64,000 nt of DNA, from NCBI RefSeq assembly GCF_950295315.1, contig NC_080171.1, positions 96,648,752-96,712,751 on the forward strand, written 5' to 3'. The notes beneath the pieces were generated by a model. It saw only the letters and a program-made list of their open reading frames with translations, made no database searches and was not told the origin of the DNA. Source of the DNA: Erinaceus europaeus. Lineage: Eukaryota; Chordata; Mammalia; Eulipotyphla; Erinaceidae. Numbering within the stretch: the stretch's first letter is position 1; each line of letters begins with the position of its first letter. Below are positions 45,605 through 55,966 of this stretch, in pieces. A program made the position numbers and the translations under genes.

Positions 45605-45960
45605 GCTCTTATAATTTTTTAAAGCCATTATTCTTGGGCAGCCGTCATCTGTTTGAATGGCGTGGCAGGGGCTGTTGCAGGGAGACCAGCGGTAGCCACA
45701 GTGGTGAAATCATTCATTCAGAGGCAAGGCTCTTACTCTTAAAAAAAAAAAAAAATTCAAAGGTGAAGTCAAGATGAAAAATTAGGCAAAAATAAAGAGA
45801 CGCTTTTAGGGCTTGGGGAGAGGGAGCTGCTTCTTAAAATCCCCATGTGTCCTAGTTTGTCAGGATTAAGTGGTAAGTGGCCACCTTGCCCCAGGTTCCT
45901 AAATCTCTTATTCTCTTTTCTGTCCTTCTTCCTTCCTTCCCTTCTCCTTCCTTCCCTCCT

Positions 45961-46160
45961 NNNNNNNNNNNNNNNNNNNNNNNNNNNNNNNNNNNNNNNN
46001 NNNNNNNNNNNNNNNNNNNNNNNNNNNNNNNNNNNNNNNNNNNNNNNNNNNNNNNNNNNNNNNNNNNNNNNNNNNNNNNNNNNNNNNNNNNNNNNNNNNN
46101 NNNNNNNNNNNNNNNNNNNNNNNNNNNNNNNNNNNNNNNNNNNNNNNNNNNNNNNNNNNN
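45961..46160. other. Assembly gap (200 N)
   Basis: Exactly 200 N. The left flank is CCTT-rich simple sequence and the right flank is the middle of a type A SINE, so at least that SINE's first half (about 130 bases) is hidden. The round length suggests a placeholder. Confidence 0.98.
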
Positions 46161-46285
46161 CTGTCTTCCCCTCCTCTCTCCATTTCTCTCTGTCCTATCC
46201 AACAATGATGACATCAATAATAACAACGATAATAAGTACAACAATAAAACAAGGGCAACAAAAGGGAATAAATAAACAAAAAAAG
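46161..46285 (+). repeat. Type A SINE, 5' part lost in the gap
   Basis: Sense body and tail: CTGTCTTCCCCTCCTCTCTC to GGGAATAAATAAACAAAA. Confidence 0.9.
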
Positions 46286-46410
46286 AGGAAAGGAAAGGAA
46301 AGGAAAGGAAAGGAAAGGAAAGGAAAGGAAAGGAAAGGAAAGGAAAGGAAAGGAAAGGAAAGGAAAGGAAAGGAAAGGAAAGGAAAGGAAAGGAAAGGAA
46401 AGGAAAGGAG
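46286..46410 (+). repeat. (GGAAA)n pentanucleotide, about 24 units
   Basis: Nearly perfect GGAAA array of about 122 bases, grown from the A-rich tail of the preceding SINE. Confidence 0.97.
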
Positions 46411-46415
46411 AGAAA

Positions 46416-46606
46416 GATAGGATGGTGGTGCGCCATGCTGAGTGCACATGTAACAATATGCAAGAAATTGGATTCAACCCCCCAGGCCCCACCTGCAGAA
46501 GGAAATCTTTCACAAGTGGTAAAGCAGATCTGGTGGTGTCTCTCTGCCCCCTCCCATTTCCCCTCAATATCTAGCTGTCTCTATCAAATAAATAAAGATA
46601 AAAAAT
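46416..46606 (+). repeat. Type B SINE, diverged
   Basis: GGATGGTGGTGCGCCATGCT head, GGATTCAACCCCCCAGGCCC, AAATAAATAAAGAT tail. Confidence 0.75.
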
Positions 46607-47220
46607 TATAGAAAGAAAAAGAGAGAGAAGGAGACAGACAGACTGCCTCTACGCATTAGGAGCTCTTGTCCTACAGTTCTGGGGGTAAGGTGTCAGGCCA
46701 GGACTGGCCTAGGTCCCACCTAAGCCTTACTGCGTGAACTGGAAGAGGTGGAACTTAGTCCAAATCAGTGAGTGGCTTTCTTGCTGATGACTGCTGGGTT
46801 CGACAACTTGGTACTGTGGGCTCCACCACTTAGGACTTTGCCCCCAGATAATTATTTTCCTTCTCAGGACACTGCTGAGGGTGAGATCAGTGCCCCCTCA
46901 GCCCTAGGAGCTAGGGACAGTGTCACCAGATGCTAACCTTGGCCTGTGACCTTCACAGATAGCCCAGAACCTAGACAGACCTCACCCTGAACAATTCCTT
47001 TAATTCCTCACCCCACTCCTGTCCCCCAGAGCCAGGATGGACCCAGAGAAACCACAAGCTGGGGACAAACTTCTCTGGAACCTTTTTCTGGGACTCAGGG
47101 GAGGCTGACTCCAGCAGGCATGGGTATCAGGGGACTCCAGAATGTATCTCAGGATCTTACCATTTATTAGGTTCTGAGCAAATGAACACTGTGGGCCTTT
47201 CCTAAAAGTTTCCATATTCT
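46607..47220. other. Unassigned flank
   Basis: About 610 bases without a recognised repeat or gene. Confidence 0.4.
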
Positions 47221-47268
47221 TTTTTTTTTTTTTTTACTTTTATTTATAGAAAGGAAACACTGACAAAA

Positions 47269-47361
47269 ACCAAGCACACATGGCACAAAGCACAACAATA
47301 ATAACTACAACAATAAAACAAAGCAACAAAAGAGAATAAATAAATAAATATTTTTAAAAAT
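47269..47361 (+). repeat. Type A SINE with large internal deletion
   Basis: Head piece AAGCACACATGGCACAAAGC is joined directly to the 3' part ACAACAATAATAACTACAAC and tail. About 200 bases between them are gone, with ACAA as possible microhomology. Confidence 0.82.
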
Positions 47362-47411
47362 CATATGGAGATGAAGAACTATGGCATGAAAGAAAACCAA
47401 AGTTGTGTACA

Positions 47412-47595
47412 GGGGGCCAGGTGGTGTCGCACCTGGTTGAACACACACATTACCCTGGGCAAAGACCTGGTTCAAGCCCCACTCCCCACCTGTAGGAGGG
47501 AAGCGTCACAAGTGGTGAAGAAGCGTTGCAGATATCTGTTTGTCTCTCCCTCTCTCCCCTCTTTTCTTCTCAATCTCTCTCTGTCTCTGTCAAAG
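47412..47595 (+). repeat. Type B SINE
   Basis: GGCCAGGTGGTGTCGCACCT head, GTTCAAGCCCCACTCCCCAC, CT-rich end. Confidence 0.82.
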
Positions 47596-47664
47596 GGGGA
47601 AGAAAAGAAGGAAAGGAAGAAAGAGAGAGAGAGAAAGAAAGAAAGAAAGGAAAGAAGGAAGGAA

Positions 47665-47722
<58 letters not shown>

Positions 47723-47725
47723 AAA
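47596..47725 (+). repeat. (GAAA)n microsatellite
   Basis: Imperfect GAAA/GGAA at the start, then about 15 perfect GAAA units. Confidence 0.93.
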
Positions 47726-47952
47726 TGTACAATATTATCATTCATTCACTCAAATTAAGGCCTCATCTAGCCGGCTGGAGCACAGGATTGAATCAGAGAC
47801 TCTCAGTTAGTGGGTCCTGGCAGAGAGGTTGGATTTAAGCCTCTGTGAGGAGGGGAAATAGTACTTCATTCTGAAGATGAATTGAAATCAATCACCACAG
47901 GGGTCACGGAGGAGAAACAGTGACTTGGAATTTAACATCATGAGGGTCCCCA

Positions 47953-48028
47953 AGGTTGGGAAAGTAGCTCACTGAGATAGTGAGCTGCTTTGCCATGTGG
48001 CTTAGGTTCAAACCCAGACTCCAAAATT
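47953..48028 (+). repeat. Type E tRNA-like SINE head
   Basis: TTGGGAAAGTAGCTCACTGA, then GGTTCAAACCCAGACTCC (box B-like). Confidence 0.55.
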
Positions 48029-48164
48029 TAGGGGATCAGGGAGTAGTGTACCTAGTAAAGTCACTAGAAAGATATTTATCCCCCAAACTTTTCACAGTGG
48101 CACACTTAAGCAGTGAAGCTAGAGGCATAGGAAAGCAACCAAACACTTATGATTTGTCTTTGAA

Positions 48165-48386
48165 TATCTAAGAGAGAGAAATCAGAGTTCTGCTCTGGCT
48201 TATGCAGTACCAGGGATCAAACTGGGAGCCTCACATGCAAGCCTGGCACTTTACCACTGAGCCACCTCCCTGGCTAAACTTATACCTTTTTAATTTATTT
48301 TTTTACCGGGGTGGGGGGTGTCCTTAGATTGAATCCAAGTTCTTGTATATATGAGGTATGTACTCTACCATTGAGCCAAGTATCTA
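48165..48386 (-). repeat. Two antisense type E/C-like SINEs
   Basis: 48165-48276: TCTGCTCTGGCTTATGCAGT, ACCACTGAGCCACCTCCCTG. 48291-48386: TTGAATCCAAGTTCTTGTAT, TACTCTACCATTGAGCC. Confidence 0.55.
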
Positions 48387-48554
48387 TGTCTTTCCTTTTC
48401 TTAGCCTCCTTAATTTATTCCCTCCATATATATGCATATGCATTTTATATATGCATATTATATTTGTTCATATATGATTTAAAATTAAGGGTTTTTTTGT
48501 TTTGTCAGAAGGGATTCATGTCTGCACAATTCTAACACTTGCATCATACTTAAA

Positions 48555-48751
48555 AAAAAAAAATCTTGTTTACCACAAGCAGAACCTGAACGGGAATTGG
48601 CATATTGAACCAAAGTAAAAGACTCTGGGGTTTGTGTGTGTGTGGGGAGAACACAGGTCCAAAAAGGATGATCAAGGACCTAGTGGGGGTTGTATTATTA
48701 TATGGAAAACTGGCAAATGTTATGCATGTAGAAACTATTGTAAAAAAATAT
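48555..48751 (+). mobile_element. L1 3' UTR fragment
   Basis: Matches 24215-24385: AGCAGAACCTGAACGGGAAT, ATTGAACCAAAGTAAAAGAC, AATGTTATGCATGTAGAAA. Confidence 0.82.
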
Positions 48752-48777
48752 TTAGGGCAACAAAAAGGAAAATAAAT
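48752..48777 (+). repeat. Type A 3' end fragment
   Basis: AGGGCAACAAAAAGGAAAAT with AAATAG only; the next type A copy abuts it. Confidence 0.6.
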
Positions 48778-49073
48778 AGGGGGTCGGGCGGTAACACAGC
48801 GGGCTAAGCACACGTGGCGCAAAGTGCAAGGACCGGCGTAAGGATCCCAGTTCGAGCCCCCGGCTCCCCACCTGCAGGGTGGTCGCTTCACAGGTGGTGA
48901 AACAGGTGTGCAAGTGTCTGTCTTTCTCTCCCCCTCTCTGTTTTCCCCTCCTCTCTCCATTTCTCTCTGTCCTATCCAACAACAATGACATCAGTAACAA
49001 CAATAATAACTACAACAACAAGAAAAAACAAGGGCAATAAAAGGGAAAATAGATAAATTAAAAAAAAATAAAA
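48778..49073 (+). repeat. Type A SINE
   Basis: Sense, well preserved; GGGTCGGGCGGTAACACAGC head, box B GTTCGAGCCC. Confidence 0.9.
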
Positions 49074-49150
49074 CCTAGATGGTGCACATGGCAAAGCAGC
49101 ACATCATCCAAGTGAGCTACTTTGGTGGCCCTAAAACACTGTTTAAAATT

Positions 49151-49290
49151 GAGGGGGGTTGGGCGGTAGCGCAGCAGCTTAAGCACACCTGGTGCAAAGT
49201 GCAAGGACTGAAGTAAGGATCCTGTTCGAGCCCCTGCTCCCCACCTGCAGGGCAGTCGCTTCACTATCGGTAAAAATAAAATATTAAAAA
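49151..49290 (+). repeat. Type A SINE with internal deletion
   Basis: Head and box B present (GGTTGGGCGGTAGCGCAGCA, CTGTTCGAGCCC); after GTCGCTTCACTATCGGT it jumps to an A-rich tail. Confidence 0.82.
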
Positions 49291-49299
49291 AAAATTTTT

Positions 49300-49640
49300 T
49301 TTTTGGTTCCTACTCCCAGAGGGGTAAACGTTAGGGGGAAGATGACTAGAGGATTCTGAACTCTAATCTCATCAAGACCCAGAGAGAGATGGGGTGGGAG
49401 ATACTCAGAAGTAGTAGGTGTGACTTAGAAAGGAAGAGAAGGTGGGACCATAGGGGGGAAAAAGGCAAATATATATAAATATAGATAGTTATAGAAATAA
49501 TAGTCAGCTCATATCTGTGATCTTGGGAGGACTACTGAAGTTTCCAATGTAGGGAACGGGGACACAGATCTCGGGTGGTGGAAAAGATGTGAAATTATGT
49601 CTCTGCTATCTTATAACTTCATAAATCAATATTAAATCAC
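49300..49640 (+). mobile_element. Old L1 3' end
   Basis: CCTACTCCCAGAGGGGTAAA, later GGAACGGGGACACAGATCTC and ATATTAAATCACTAAT, the same pattern as 37660-37800. Confidence 0.6.
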
Positions 49641-49642
49641 TA

Positions 49643-49697
<55 letters not shown>
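49640..49697. repeat. (AT)n microsatellite
   Basis: AT units with a short ACATATACAT interruption. Confidence 0.93.
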
Positions 49698-50026
49698 TGC
49701 CTCCAGGCTTATCACTGGAGCTTGGTGCCTGCACTAGGAATCCACTGCTCCTGGAAGCCATCTTTTCTTCATTGTTGTTGGTGTTGTTGTTGTTGCTGTT
49801 GTTATTATTGTTGATGCTGCTGCTGTTGATGTTGGATAGGACAGAGAGAAATTGAGAGAGGAGGGGAAGGCAGGGGGGTAGAAAGAGAGACACCTGCAGA
49901 CCTGCTTCACTGCTTTCAAAGCAACCCCCTTGCAGGTGGGGAGCCAAGGGCTCAAACTGGGATCCTTGCAACCATTATTGTGTTTAGCACTATGTGTGCT
50001 TAACTCAGTGCACTACGACCCGGCCC
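49698..50026 (-). repeat. Type A SINE with 3' module
   Basis: Antisense: GCCTCCAGGCTTATCACTGG, body, head ending CACTACGACCCGGCCCCC. Confidence 0.87.
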
Positions 50027-50051
50027 CCAATAATTGTTTTTAATCAAAAGC

Positions 50052-50130
50052 ATTAAGGATTGACTTTAGCAACAGAGTGTATACCTTTCATGTGTAAGGA
50101 CCCAGGTTTGATCCCTAGCTGAATAAATGG
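50052..50130 (+). repeat. Type E tRNA-like SINE
   Basis: GATTGACTTTAGCAACAGAG, GGTTTGATCCCTAGCTG, AATAAATGG end. Confidence 0.5.
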
Positions 50131-50816
50131 AATGTGATAAATGTCCCCTCTGGCTGGGTTATGGGCCTCCCTCCACCTCTGGACATTGCTATCACAGAGC
50201 CCCTCCAGATCACCTTGCATCTGTCACCTCTCATTCCATCCTAAACCAGACTAGGCTTCAGAGGGTGGAGTGTTCAAGACCTCCCCAGTGTCAGCCTGGG
50301 ACTCCGAGATTTCTCCCTCTCTTTCAATCATAGGACATGGGAGAGGCCCAGGGTCTATGGGTCAGCATAGAAATCTGAGAGCTGGGAATGCAGGCAGGGG
50401 GCCTGGGCTGGGCTATAGAGAGTGGGCGGAGGTCAGACCCCAGGAGCATCTCGGGTTCCTCCTGGCGTCAGGGTCACTCAGTTACCCAAACAGAGAAACT
50501 GGCCCAGGGAAAAAAACAGAAATAGATGAAGAATAAAAATAAGGTAAATAAATAAATAAATAAGAGCTAAGTGTTCAGATCTAGCAAATTATACCTCATG
50601 ACAGACAGACTGAAGTGCAGCGACAGAGAATTTCCCAGCGGCCAGGAAGAGAACTTTTCTAGAAAGGGTAAGTTTGCCAGTGAAAGACCAGTTCACTCCA
50701 CATTGATCACCAGGCAACTCTAGAGAGATTTTGAGAGTATTCTGAAAAGGCAGAGTGACCAATAAGGCTCACTGGAGACTAAATCAATTCACACACCCCC
50801 AAATACACTGCTTTAT
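50131..50816. other. Unassigned flank
   Basis: About 690 bases, GC-richer in the first half, with an (AAAT)n run at 50544-50563; no gene or family recognised. Confidence 0.4.
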
Positions 50817-50948
50817 CTTGTTTTATTTTTTATTTTAGCCAATGCACTGATCAGCTCTGGCTAATGGTGGTGCTAGGAATTGAACCTGGGACCTCAGAGC
50901 CTCAGGCATGAAAATCTTTTGTATAACCATTATGCTGTTATCCAGGCC
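50817..50948 (-). repeat. Type C SINE
   Basis: Antisense: GCACTGATCAGCTCTGGCTA, GGAATTGAACCTGGGACCTC, TATAACCATTATGCTGTTAT. Confidence 0.84.
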
Positions 50949-51080
50949 TTCCTCTCTCCTTTAATAATTGGGAGACAGTGCCCATTCCAAATGCAGATAC
51001 CTGGATTTCTGTAAGATGTGAGTCTGTATCTTCCTTTCTTTGTGGCTATGGTGAGAAAATGTGGGTTCAGAATACAGTGA

Positions 51081-51340
51081 TACTTTATTTTTTAAGATTT
51101 GTTTGTTTATGATAGAGATCCAGAGCATCACTCTGTCACATGTTGATGCCTGGTATCAGACTCAAGACCTCATGTCTATGAATCCAGCTCTCTAGCCACT
51201 GTGCCTCCTGGGCTGCAAGATCTATTTTTATTGTGTTCATTCAAGATAGAGTTTCCTATGAGAAAGAGAGAAGGTGAAACCAGAGCAGGAGCCTCAAGCA
51301 TGCAAGCCTGTGATCTACCAGCTGAGAAATCTCCCCTGCC
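51081..51340 (-). repeat. Type D SINE and a type E-like SINE
   Basis: 51081-51217 antisense type D (AAGATTTGTTTGTTTATGAT, AAGACCTCATGTCTATGAAT). 51220-51340 antisense type E (GCATGCAAGCCTGTGATCTA, CAGCTGAGAAATCTCCCC). Confidence 0.65.
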
Positions 51341-51409
51341 ACTCTAATACTATAATACTGCTGTTATAATATATATATCGACTCCATTCTCAAAGCAAAC
51401 CATGTGGTT

Positions 51410-51535
51410 GGGGACTTGTCACCATCCTCATCCTAGAATGAGGGGAAGAAAATTCAGCAGGGTGAAGTAACTTCCCTAAGGCCACAGCCCCAGTTAGGTT
51501 TGAATGGTATCTATCTGGCCGACCCTACGGGCACA
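51410..51535 (-). repeat. MIR-like element
   Basis: Antisense pattern: CACCATCCTCATCCTAGAAT, GTGAAGTAACTTCCCTAAGG, CCACAGCCCCAGTTAGG. Confidence 0.5.
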
Positions 51536-51654
51536 TAACCAGTTTAACCCCACCTGGAAATTCTGGACTGGTTTGCTGAGGAGATGGTGGTGAGGGTAGA
51601 AGCCCTCCCTCTTATCTGAACAGTCAACCATGATGTCCCATTCTCCCCTAAACA

Positions 51655-51738
51655 AGGGATGGGCAATGACCACTGCTGGACTGAACCTTGCACATTGCAA
51701 TGTGTGCACTCTAGCAGATGTGCCACCACCCAGCCCCA
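51655..51738 (-). repeat. Type B SINE head fragment
   Basis: Antisense: TTGCACATTGCAATGTGTGC, GATGTGCCACCACCCAGCCC. Confidence 0.68.
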
Positions 51739-52901
51739 CAACCCCTTTTTGACCATTGGTAGACGTTGTGTATTGTCAGAGAACTCACCCTCCTTCCTGC
51801 CTAGACGTGCTTCTACAGGAGCAACACCCAACCCCACAGTTAGCCCACAATCCTGATACGGGTTGGTGCCAAAAGTGAGACCCCCTCCAGCGACAGACCA
51901 CAGGAGACTGTCCTCACCCCTGCCTTCTCTGTCATTGCTTTCACTGTTTAGATTTAGACACAGAAGTTCTGCTCACAAACTTCACAGCTGCCACAGTGGC
52001 AGAATTAATGCTTTGTGCTATAGAAGTTGGACTTAGAATGCTTTCAAGACCGGATAGCTGGATAGGATCCAGGAAGATGACATTTAGCCACCCTAATGTG
52101 AGGTCTGTCGTGTATTTCCAAGGGATCTGTTATGCAAGGATCGGATAGGAAAGAGGGTGTCAGCTAGGCTGTAGTTCATGGGAAAAAAAAGCTCTCACTG
52201 CAAGCTCAGTGAGTCACCAGAAGAGCTGTTGAAAACACAAGTACCTCTAGTCATTATGCAGGATGTATCAGTAAAGAGCAAGTGTCCAGACAACTGGAGA
52301 TGAGGGAACCTTTCAACTTGGCATTTAACAGTCCACACAGAGAGCCGCTTCCCAGTTCTGATGCCCACACTTTAAGAGAGATAAAGAAAATTGCACTGTA
52401 GGCCTATAATGATGGTGCAGGTTGTAGGGAGGCCACTGAATCTTAAGGATATTGATCGCACAAGGAAAGCTACGATTCCCTTTGTGCAAATAACTTCAGG
52501 GAAGTCCCAGGAATGAGGCCCCAAAGATGTAACAGGAGACCAGCTGTGGCAATTACAATGTTTTAGGATGACTTTGGATTCAAGTCACCAAGATCAACTG
52601 GAACTCCTGGGGTAGGATTCTCATACAGAAACAGGTGCCTTAGAGACTAGAATTGGGAGCTGGGAAGCTGGGAAGAAACAGGACAGCCCAACACTGCAGG
52701 CTTCTCTTCTCTTTGTTCTCTTGCCACAAAACAAAATTTTGCTTCTTGGAGTACTGGTTGGAGCACACATCCTTGCCTTGGCATTGTATAAACCACAGAA
52801 CTGTTCAGGGCTGGGGGTGGAGGGTGTTGGAGACAAGAAACAGAGGGTAGAAGAGGTGGGCAGGAGCCAGATGGGCAGAACTGGTTTTTAAAGAATAATC
52901 G
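51739..52901. other. Longest unassigned stretch of the distal flank
   Basis: About 1.16 kb with no SINE, L1 or gene recognised. It could be a decayed old element or conserved noncoding DNA; I cannot tell by eye. Confidence 0.4.
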
Positions 52902-53056
52902 CACAGGGGCCAATAGATGGCTCACCTGGTAGAGCACTTTACTATGCATGAGATCCCAGGTTCAAGTCCTCAGCCACAGTGCTACGGCGTCTCTCCTGCT
53001 CTCTCTGCCTCTCTGTTCCTCTCTGCCTGGTTCACCCTCTATCTGAAAGAAAAACA
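52902..53056 (+). repeat. Type E tRNA-like SINE
   Basis: GGCCAATAGATGGCTCACCT with GGTAGAGCAC (box A-like), then CCCAGGTTCAAGTCCTCAGC, a CT body and an A-rich end. Confidence 0.62.
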
Positions 53057-53449
53057 AATAGTGTGCTGGGAACAGTAGGATTTTGCAGATACAAAGCCCT
53101 AATAAAGTCTTGACTATGAGAAAAAAGAAGGAGAAGGAGGAGAAGGAAGAGATAGAGAGACTGAGACTGAAGGAAAGGGACTAATTACATACCTGGGTGC
53201 CCATTGCTCAAAGCTGAGTGAGAATCTCAGAAGCAGCCGATACTCCCCAAGGCCTCCTGTGTCCCGCCCTGCTTCAGTTCCCTCACGCCCACAGCTAATC
53301 ACTACTGGGCAACTTGGGGGTTTCTCATTCCCATGCTTTTCTTTATAGTTTCACTTAATATGTCTGGAAAAAGAAGGGTTGCCTTTGACACTACTCAATT
53401 TTAATATGGGGGGGGGGTCAAGCTCATAGTGTCTTTTAAAAAATATTTT
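53057..53449. other. Unassigned flank
   Basis: About 390 bases including a purine-rich tract (53120-53180) and a G9 run (53408-53416); nothing else recognised. Confidence 0.4.
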
Positions 53450-53680
53450 ACGGGAGTTGGGCAGTAGCGCAGCGGGTTAAGCACACATGACACAAAGCAC
53501 AAGCACCAGTGTAAGGATCCCGGTTCAAGCCCCCGGCTCCCCACCTGCAGGAGTGTCGTTTCACAAGCGGTGAAGCAGGTGTCTTTCACTCCTCCTCTCT
53601 GTCTTCCCCTCCTCTCTCCATTTCTCTCTGTCCTATCCAACAATGACTATAACAAGGGCAACAAAAGGGGATAAATAAAT
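53450..53680 (+). repeat. Type A SINE
   Basis: Sense; GGGAGTTGGGCAGTAGCGCA head; short deletions in the body (GAAGCAGGTGTCTTTCACTC) and before GGGCAACAAAAGGGG. Confidence 0.88.
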
Positions 53681-53682
53681 AT

Positions 53683-54121
53683 TTTTAAATTTTTATATAT
53701 TTAATAATGAGAAAGACAAAAGGAGAGAGAAAGAACTAGATATCTCTGGTACATGTGCTGCTGGGGATCGGACTTGGGATCTCATACTTAAGAGTATAGT
53801 GCTGGGAGTCGGGCCGTAGTGCCCTGGGTTAAGGACATGTGAAGCAAAGGGTTAAGCACATGTGGTGCAAAGCCCAAGGACCGCCCTAAGGATCCAGGTT
53901 CCAGCCCCCGGCTCCCCACCTGTAGGGGAGTCTTTCTCTCCCTCTCTGTCTTCCCCTCCTCTCTCCATTTCTCTCTGTCCTATCCAACAACAACGACATC
54001 AATAATAACATCAATACAACAACAAAACAACAAGGGCAACAAAGGGAATAAATAAATAAATATATAAAAAATATATAAAAAAAGTATAGTGCTTTATCCA
54101 CTGCACTACCTCCCAGACCAC
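53683..54121 (-). repeat. Type D SINE interrupted by a type A SINE
   Basis: Antisense host in two parts (53683-53803, 54083-54121): TACATGTGCTGCTGGGGATC, then TTTATCCACTGCACTACCTC. Confidence 0.88.
53804..54082 (+). repeat. Type A SINE inside type D, head partly duplicated, 11-bp TSD
   Basis: TSD AGTATAGTGCT at 53793-53803 and 54083-54093. The head contains GGGTTAAGG and later GGGTTAAGC, each followed by ACATGTG and GCAAAG, an internal duplication of about 26 bases. A body deletion removes the GAAGCAGGTCTGCAGG part. Confidence 0.9.
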
Positions 54122-54149
54122 AAGCCCCTAGTGTCTTTTGCCATATTGT

Positions 54150-54240
54150 TATTGTTTTTGTTTCTATTGCCACCAGAGTTACCTCTGGGGCTTGGAGTCT
54201 GCACAGTGAATCATCATTACTGGGGTTTCTTTTTCTTAAG
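54150..54240 (-). repeat. Type A 3' module fragment
   Basis: Antisense: GCCACCAGAGTTACCTCTGG, GGCTTGGAGTCTGCACAGTG. Confidence 0.6.
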
Positions 54241-54326
54241 ATATAATTTATTTAGACTCTTAAAAATCTGAAATCAGCTTTGTCAGTAGTTTTATTATGG
54301 TTTTATGGGTTGAGACATAATATTCT

Positions 54327-54520
54327 TTTTTATTTTAATTTTTATTGGATAAAGACAGAAAGAAACTGAGAGGGGAGGAGGAGATAGAGAAGGAGCAAGA
54401 CAGAGAGACACCTGCAGCCCTGCTTCACCACTTGTGAAGCTTTTCTCCTGCAGGTGGGGACCAGAGGCTTGAATCCAGGTGATGTGTGCACTTAACCAGG
54501 TGTGCCACTGCCTGGCCTCC
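54327..54520 (-). repeat. Type B SINE
   Basis: Antisense: TTTTTATTGGATAAAGACAG, TGTGAAGCTTTTCTCCTGCA, ending GCCACTGCCTGGCCTCC; deletion near box B. Confidence 0.82.
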
Positions 54521-54596
54521 TCTTTTCCTTTCCTTTCATTTCCTTTCCTTTATTTCCTTTTCCTTTCTTTCTTTTATTTGATAGAGACAGAGAGAG

Positions 54597-54745
54597 TGTG
54601 GTCCAGGAGGTGGAGCAGTGGATAAAGCACTGGACTCCACATAAAGTCCTGAGTTCAATCCCTGGAAACACATGTATCAGAGTGATATCTGGTTCTTTTC
54701 CCCTCTCCTCCTATCTTTCTCATTAATAAATAAATTTTAAATAAG
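54597..54745 (+). repeat. Type D SINE
   Basis: CCAGGAGGTGGAGCAGTGGA head, CACATGTATCAGAGTGATAT, AATAAATAAATTTTAAATAA tail. Confidence 0.86.
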
Positions 54746-54747
54746 AG

Positions 54748-54875
54748 AGGGGGTAGACATTATAATGATTATATAAAGAGGCTCTCATGTCTTAGGCCTC
54801 AAAGTCCCACGTTCAATCCCCCACATCACCATAAACCAGAACTGAGCAGTGCTCTAGGGGAAAAAAAAAAAAAAA
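54748..54875 (+). repeat. Type C SINE
   Basis: GGGGTAGACATTATAATGAT head, CCAGAACTGAGCAGTGCTCT end, A16 tail; directly behind type D. Confidence 0.84.
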
Positions 54876-54876
54876 A

Positions 54877-55040
54877 GGAAAAAGGAAAGAAACAGAAACA
54901 CGCCAAAAAAAAAGGAAAAAGGAAAGAAACAGAAACACGCCTGCAGCAATATTTCTTGTGGTGTGGGGACTTGGGGCTTGAAGCTAGCTCCTGAGCATGA
55001 TAATATGTGCACTTTTCCAGGTGCATCACTGCCTGGACTC
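54877..55040 (-). repeat. Type B SINE with a 37-bp tandem duplication at its start
   Basis: The unit from GGAAAAAGGAAAGAAACAG to ACACGCC occurs at 54877-54904 and 54914-54941, separated by A9. The rest is an antisense type B head (GATAATATGTGCACTTTTCC). Confidence 0.72.
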
Positions 55041-55174
55041 TTGCAACATTGTTTTTTGACTCTGTGTGTGTGTGGGGGAGATATTTGCATGCAGATAAAC
55101 ATCACTGTGGTTTGTTTCTTTGTTTCCCTGACTATACAGTATAGCTGGAGATTCAGGCATTTCATTGCTTGAAT

Positions 55175-55205
<31 letters not shown>

Positions 55206-55210
55206 TTTCT
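55175..55210 (+). repeat. (ATTT)n microsatellite
   Basis: About 9 ATTT units. Confidence 0.93.
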
Positions 55211-55660
55211 GTAATCTTTTCTGATCACTGTTTCCCATCTTTGGCAACTATAGACAGTGCTGGCCGTGTCCCTAAGAGTGGCATGGGAGGGGAGTAGGGA
55301 GCAGGGAGAGGAGTGGGGTGTCTGTCTTACACTCTGTTACGCAGTGCAGGTAGATTTGGATGCATCCAGGACCTCGTACAATGGTAGTTTCCCATGATGC
55401 ACTGGGCTATCCTACAGGGTGGTGAGTTCCCTTTCACAGGGATGAGGGGTACATATTGTGGGTGCAGAGGCCTATTCTCCAGCCTCCCCATTGCTTAGCC
55501 AAGCTATACTCAGAGTGTCAGGTGCAAGGAATGACCTGGGTACTCAGTGTAACAAGGAATGGGCTTGAAATTCAGCTCTTCTTCTTTCTAACTATGTGAT
55601 CTTGAACAAGTCATATCCCTCTCTGTCTCCAGTTTTCTCTTTGAAAAGGTTGAGGACCCC
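55211..55660. other. Unassigned flank with MIR-like end
   Basis: About 450 bases. 55570-55655 has the sense MIR pattern (CTAACTATGTGATCTTGAAC); the rest is unassigned. Confidence 0.45.
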
Positions 55661-55752
55661 ACCCTAAATGCCCATCAACAGGTGACTGGGTAAAGAGGTC
55701 ATAGGACATATACTCAATGGAATATTACTCTGCAATTAAAAAATGATATTTT

Positions 55753-55966
55753 AGGGGTCAGGTGATGATGCACCTGGCTAAACACACACTTTATAGTGTA
55801 CAAGTACCCAGGTTCAAGCCCCTGGTCCCCACCTGCAGGGAGAAAGCTTCACGAGTGGTCAAGCAGGGTTGCAAGTGTGTCGTTTATCTCCCTCTCTGTC
55901 TCCCCCTCCTCTCTCAATTTCTCTCCATCTCTATCCAATAATAAATAAATAAAATATTTAAAAATA
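55753..55966 (+). repeat. Type B SINE inside L1
   Basis: GGTCAGGTGATGATGCACCT head, complete body, AATAAATAAATAAAAT tail; imperfect flanking repeats around AATGATATTTT. Confidence 0.83.

Noticed and set aside
46286..46410. Regular short repeats as a CRISPR-like array
   Set aside because: These are simple (GGAAA)n satellites in vertebrate DNA without spacers.
51739..52901. Possible old LTR element in the long unassigned stretch
   Set aside because: No convincing TG...CA ends, polypurine tract or second LTR could be found by eye.
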